This document shows, one piece after another, positions 34,059-35,560 of a stretch of DNA of 35,560 nt. Position 1 is the stretch's first letter; the number at the start of each line of letters is the position of its first letter. The stretch comes from Saprospiraceae bacterium (GTDB taxonomy: Bacteria; Bacteroidota; Bacteroidia; Chitinophagales; Saprospiraceae). The notes beneath the pieces are model-generated. The model was not told the DNA's origin. It saw only the letters and a program-made list of their open reading frames with translations, and did no database searches. The translations under genes and the position numbers were made by a program. The stretch lies in the NCBI GenBank assembly GCA_020631455.1, contig JAHDHF010000012.1, positions 1 through 35,560 of the forward strand. Direction: 5' to 3'.

Positions 34059-34913
34059 ATGAAATGTCTTGTTAAAGGAATGCTCGGATTTTGTATGCTG
34101 ATAGCTGCTATCGGCTGCTCGTCTCCTGATGCTCAAGAAATCATCACAGCAACTGCTCCTCAATCAGATAGCTCAAAAGCGACCGCCGTAGCGCTACAAT
34201 CTCAAGAAGAACCCAAAGACACAACATCAGCGATGATTACCAAAGACGATCTCCTCGGCAATGTCAATCCGCAATCAGATGAGCGCTTTGTCAAGATGGC
34301 GGCGGCACATTCGAGTGGAGCAATGTTCTTGCGCAAAGAGACGAATGAGGCCTTCGCGAAAATGCACGAAGCAGCCAAAGCAGACGGCATTTCGCTCAAA
34401 GTTATTTCTGCTACGCGACCTTTCGCTCACCAAAAGCGCATCTGGGAAGGCAAGTGGACAGGCGCACGCAAATCAAATGGTCGCAATCTCGCAGCTCTGA
34501 ATCTGCCGCCAGTAGAGCGCGCACTTGATATTTTGCAGTGGAGCTCAATGCCTGGCACATCGCGCCATCACTGGGGTACAGATATCGACATCAATGATCT
34601 TAATAATTCGTACTTCGAAGAGACAGACAAAGGCAAAAAAGAATATGCATGGCTTACAGCTCATGCCGCCGAATACGGATTTTGTCAGCCATATTCGCCC
34701 AAGACCAACGAAGCGGGCGACACGATCCGTACTGGCTACAACGAAGAAAAATGGCATTGGAGCTATCGCCCAATCAGCGATGCCTACACGCTCCGATACA
34801 AGGAGATGCTCTCCAACGCAGACATCACAGGATTTAAAGGTTCGGAGACTGCCGAACAAATTGACGTCGTCAACAATTATGTATTAGGAATACGTGGCGG
34901 CTGCTCACACTAA
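34059..34913 (+). CDS. M15-family D-alanyl-D-alanine carboxypeptidase, lipoprotein
   Basis: A 284-residue VanY/DacB-like zinc peptidase that would trim the terminal D-Ala of peptidoglycan stems. The ATG at 34059 gives a lipoprotein signal with lipobox AIGC (Cys20); 40 codons upstream in frame lack any such function. A Ser/Thr-rich linker (about 22-70) precedes the catalytic domain. Zinc ligands are visible: His170 and Asp177 in SRHHWGTDIDI, and the Glu230-Lys-Trp-His233 motif near the end. RPFAHQKRIW is the substrate-binding loop typical of the family. The thioredoxin-like gene follows after 30 bases. Assignment to M15B is firm; the physiological role is inferred. Confidence 0.92.
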   Translation: MKCLVKGMLGFCMLIAAIGCSSPDAQEIITATAPQSDSSKATAVALQSQEEPKDTTSAMITKDDLLGNVNPQSDERFVKMAAAHSSGAMFLRKETNEAFAKMHEAAKADGISLKVISATRPFAHQKRIWEGKWTGARKSNGRNLAALNLPPVERALDILQWSSMPGTSRHHWGTDIDINDLNNSYFEETDKGKKEYAWLTAHAAEYGFCQPYSPKTNEAGDTIRTGYNEEKWHWSYRPISDAYTLRYKEMLSNADITGFKGSETAEQIDVVNNYVLGIRGGCSH

Positions 34914-34920
34914 TTTAATT

Positions 34921-34939
34921 GCTTCAATTTTTAATAGAA
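34921..34939 (+). promoter_or_regulatory. Start-proximal motif GCTTCAATTTTTAATAGAA
   Basis: Differs at one position from 14323-14341 and ends four bases before the ATG at 34944. It lies in the 30-base gap after the M15 gene, so if it is a promoter the downstream gene can be expressed alone; otherwise it is a ribosome-entry element. Confidence 0.4.
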
Positions 34940-34943
34940 TACT

Positions 34944-35501
34944 ATGGCTCTTACAGAAAGCAACATGATCACACTTGGCTCGCCAGCAGCCGATTTTTCA
35001 CTTCCAGATACAGTGAGTGACAAGACGCTTTCGCTCGCAGACATCAAAGGCGACAAAGCGACGGTTATTATATTTAGTTGCAATCATTGTCCGTTTGTGA
35101 TTCATGTCAATAATGAGCTCGTCCGCATCGCCAATGATTATCAAAACAAAGGCGTTGGCTTTGTCGCGATCAGCAGCAATGACGTCGAGAATTACCCGCA
35201 AGACGCGCCCGACAAGATGAAAGTACTCGCAGCAGAAGTCGGCTATCCATTCCCGTATCTCTACGACGAGACTCAAGAGGTTGCCAAAGCTTACGATGCT
35301 GCTTGCACACCTGATTTTTATCTCTATGATGCAGATCTCAAGCTCGCCTATCGCGGTCGTCTTGATGCTTCGCGCCCAGGCAATGATCATCCAAATAATG
35401 GTGCAGATATGCGCGCTGCCATTGACGCAGTCCTAGCAGGTACAGCCGTCACAGACAAGCAATACCCGAGCGCAGGCTGCAATATCAAATGGAAAAAATA
35501 A
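34944..35501 (+). CDS. Thioredoxin-like (AhpC/TSA-redoxin) protein
   Basis: A 185-residue cytoplasmic protein, without signal peptide, of the redoxin branch of the thioredoxin superfamily. The N-terminal LGSPAADFSLPD and IIFSCNHCPFVIHVNNEL identify the fold; the active site is Cys46-Asn-His-Cys49. The cis-Pro loop CTPDFYLYD and the late YPSAGCNIKWK, with a third conserved cysteine, match the thioredoxin-family proteins with a CNHCP motif that are common in Bacteroidota. It probably acts in peroxide or thiol reduction, but partners are unknown. Met8 (34965) is an alternative start. It is the last gene before R15. Confidence 0.88.
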   Translation: MALTESNMITLGSPAADFSLPDTVSDKTLSLADIKGDKATVIIFSCNHCPFVIHVNNELVRIANDYQNKGVGFVAISSNDVENYPQDAPDKMKVLAAEVGYPFPYLYDETQEVAKAYDAACTPDFYLYDADLKLAYRGRLDASRPGNDHPNNGADMRAAIDAVLAGTAVTDKQYPSAGCNIKWKK

Positions 35502-35513
35502 TGAATTGATTTT

Positions 35514-35560
35514 GGGCCATCCGCGCCTACGGCGCGGTCGCTATGCTGCGTGGCTCGCTG
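35514..35560 (+). repeat. Intergenic hairpin repeat copy R15 (subfamily A), cut by window end
   Basis: GGGCCATC followed by the seven-bp stem CCGCGCC-TAC-GGCGCGG (35521-35537), then GTCGCTATGCTGCGTGGC as in R3, R6b, R10 and R13. The remaining half lies outside the window. Confidence 0.85.

Noticed and set aside
32660-34913. Vancomycin-resistance locus (VanW plus VanY-like peptidase)
   Set aside because: No vanH/A/X ligase genes or VanRS system; genes are separated by repeat R14 and an opposite-strand gene, and both families are common outside resistance clusters.
59-35560. Repeats as a CRISPR array
   Set aside because: Copies are 100-190 bases long, kilobases apart, in both orientations and without uniform spacers; no cas genes are present.
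1-35560. tRNA, rRNA, riboswitch or prophage content
   Set aside because: Gaps between genes were read on both strands; apart from repeats, promoters and terminators no matching fold or gene set was recognised, though weak RNA structures could be missed by eye.

Overview
The window reads as chromosomal DNA of a member of the Bacteroidota, most likely a Saprospiria/Chitinophagia-type lineage. Supporting signs are a secreted protein with a type IX secretion (T9SS) C-terminal sorting domain, proteins of families typical of this phylum (DUF2480, a carboxypeptidase-regulatory-like/DUF5686 barrel protein, a DUF6427-like membrane protein), several exact -7 promoter boxes of the Bacteroidota form TAnnTTTG, and start codons without Shine-Dalgarno sequences. 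Species-level assignment is not possible from sequence reading alone. No rRNA, tRNA, CRISPR array, prophage or transposase gene was seen.

Layout: a seven-repeat T9SS-exported surface protein (minus, 216-3170); a TolC/HlyD-type export pair without an inner-membrane pump (3591-6445); an OmpA-type lipoprotein (minus, 6620-7687); a small charged protein (7994-8185); trmB coupled to an O-antigen-ligase-like membrane protein (8340-10291); an A+T-rich orphan membrane protein (minus, 10423-10998); ppiD, a DUF2480 protein and a lytic transglycosylase (11549-15293); an unknown one-TM protein and a convergent outer-membrane barrel (15502-17399); a flavin reductase-like protein, the DUF5686 protein and lysS (17635-22921); a long-chain acyl-CoA ligase plus a tiny membrane protein (23276-25329); asd (25629-26627); a DUF6427-like protein and purQ (26807-28522); a stand-alone DsbD N-domain protein and a full DsbD (28595-31815); a methyltransferase/VanW-like pair (31989-33370); and a DUF1232 protein divergent from an M15 peptidase and a thioredoxin-like protein (33518-35501). 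The common theme is the cell envelope (export, barrel proteins, periplasmic folding and thiol chemistry, peptidoglycan trimming), mixed with housekeeping genes.

The most striking feature is non-coding. At least 16 copies of a 100-190 bp, hairpin-rich repeat family lie between the genes, in both orientations, about one every 2-3 kb, and they separate almost every transcription unit. Their edges are conserved (GGGCCATC or GGGGCATCC at one end, CTATCCCT or CGCTTGTCCA at the other). The hairpin inside changes completely from copy to copy while staying base-paired, and in several copies it is a credible transcription terminator. Copies fall into mosaic subfamilies. Two copies share 76 identical bases in direct orientation around the A+T-rich orphan gene, and three genes take their stop codon from a repeat edge. 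This repeat system is the best candidate here for something undescribed.
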